15,303 bases of DNA from JAYEHK01 sp034659475 (GTDB lineage Bacteria > Bacillota > Syntrophomonadia > Syntrophomonadales > Syntrophomonadaceae), in the NCBI GenBank assembly GCA_034659475.1, contig JAYEHK010000100.1:1-15303 (forward strand). Reading direction: 5' to 3'. The notes beneath the pieces are model-generated. The model did no database searches. It saw nothing but the letters and a program-made list of their open reading frames with translations, and was not told where the DNA came from. The position numbers were made by a program, and so were the translations under genes. Numbering within the stretch: the first letter of the stretch is position 1; each line of letters opens with the position of its first letter. Shown here piece after piece: positions 15,297-15,303 of the stretch.

Positions 15297-15303
15297 ATGG
15301 TAC
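15297..15303 (+). CDS. Possible start of a + strand gene cut by the window end
   Basis: ATG at 15297-15299 has AAAGGA at 15282-15287 in a usable position. Only two codons and one extra base are inside the window, so neither the frame length nor the product can be judged. Confidence 0.2.

Overview
The window looks like a chromosomal segment from an anaerobic, probably spore-forming member of the Bacillota (Clostridia, perhaps Peptococcaceae-like). The evidence is moderate-to-low GC judged by eye, strong AGGAGG-type ribosome binding sites, some TTG starts, a PAS-rich kinase of the sporulation-kinase type, a ferredoxin-dependent indolepyruvate oxidoreductase with an FrhB-type Fe-S flavoprotein, and a CoA-transferase of the butyryl-CoA:acetate type. 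No rRNA, tRNA, CRISPR array or transposase was found. Genus cannot be fixed from the sequence alone.

Left part (1-3806). A triple-PAS histidine kinase on the + strand (157-2019) faces an MFS transporter on the - strand (2348-3631). The 328 bases between them hold a 93-bp inverted repeat built of short ACGCTGATT-like units, then a run of small hairpins. The heptamer ATCAGYG recurs nine times across both parts.

Middle part (3756-7590). A CoA-transferase (3808-5175, - strand) has a strong terminator behind it and a long leader containing a 14-bp-arm inverted repeat. It is divergent from a secreted or membrane-anchored beta-propeller protein (5502-7526, + strand), which has its own palindrome in the leader and a terminator-like hairpin behind it.

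Right part (7644-15303). A - strand gene set runs from an FrhB/FdhB-type Fe-S flavoprotein through iorA, iorB, a GlcD-type FAD oxidase and a GlcF-type Fe-S subunit, and then, after a 214-bp gap with its own promoter-like signal, an IclR-family regulator. The first three genes and the last two oxidase genes overlap end to start, so this is very probably one operon. A reasonable reading, by inference, is a 2-hydroxyacid to 2-oxoacid to acyl-CoA oxidation module. GlcD/GlcF would oxidise a 2-hydroxyacid (possibly an aryl-lactate), IorAB would convert the 2-oxoacid to an acyl-CoA with ferredoxin reduction, and the FrhB-like protein would move electrons. IclR is the likely regulator. The GlcF gene carries two in-frame stop codons (TAG at codon 21, TAA at codon 127) in an otherwise intact frame.

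The 430 bases upstream of this operon contain a 15-bp IclR-like palindrome, an orphan perfect Shine-Dalgarno followed by overlapping mini-ORFs, a 41-codon small ORF, and, at the window edge, an inverted repeat that could hide the ribosome binding site of a + strand gene starting at 15297.
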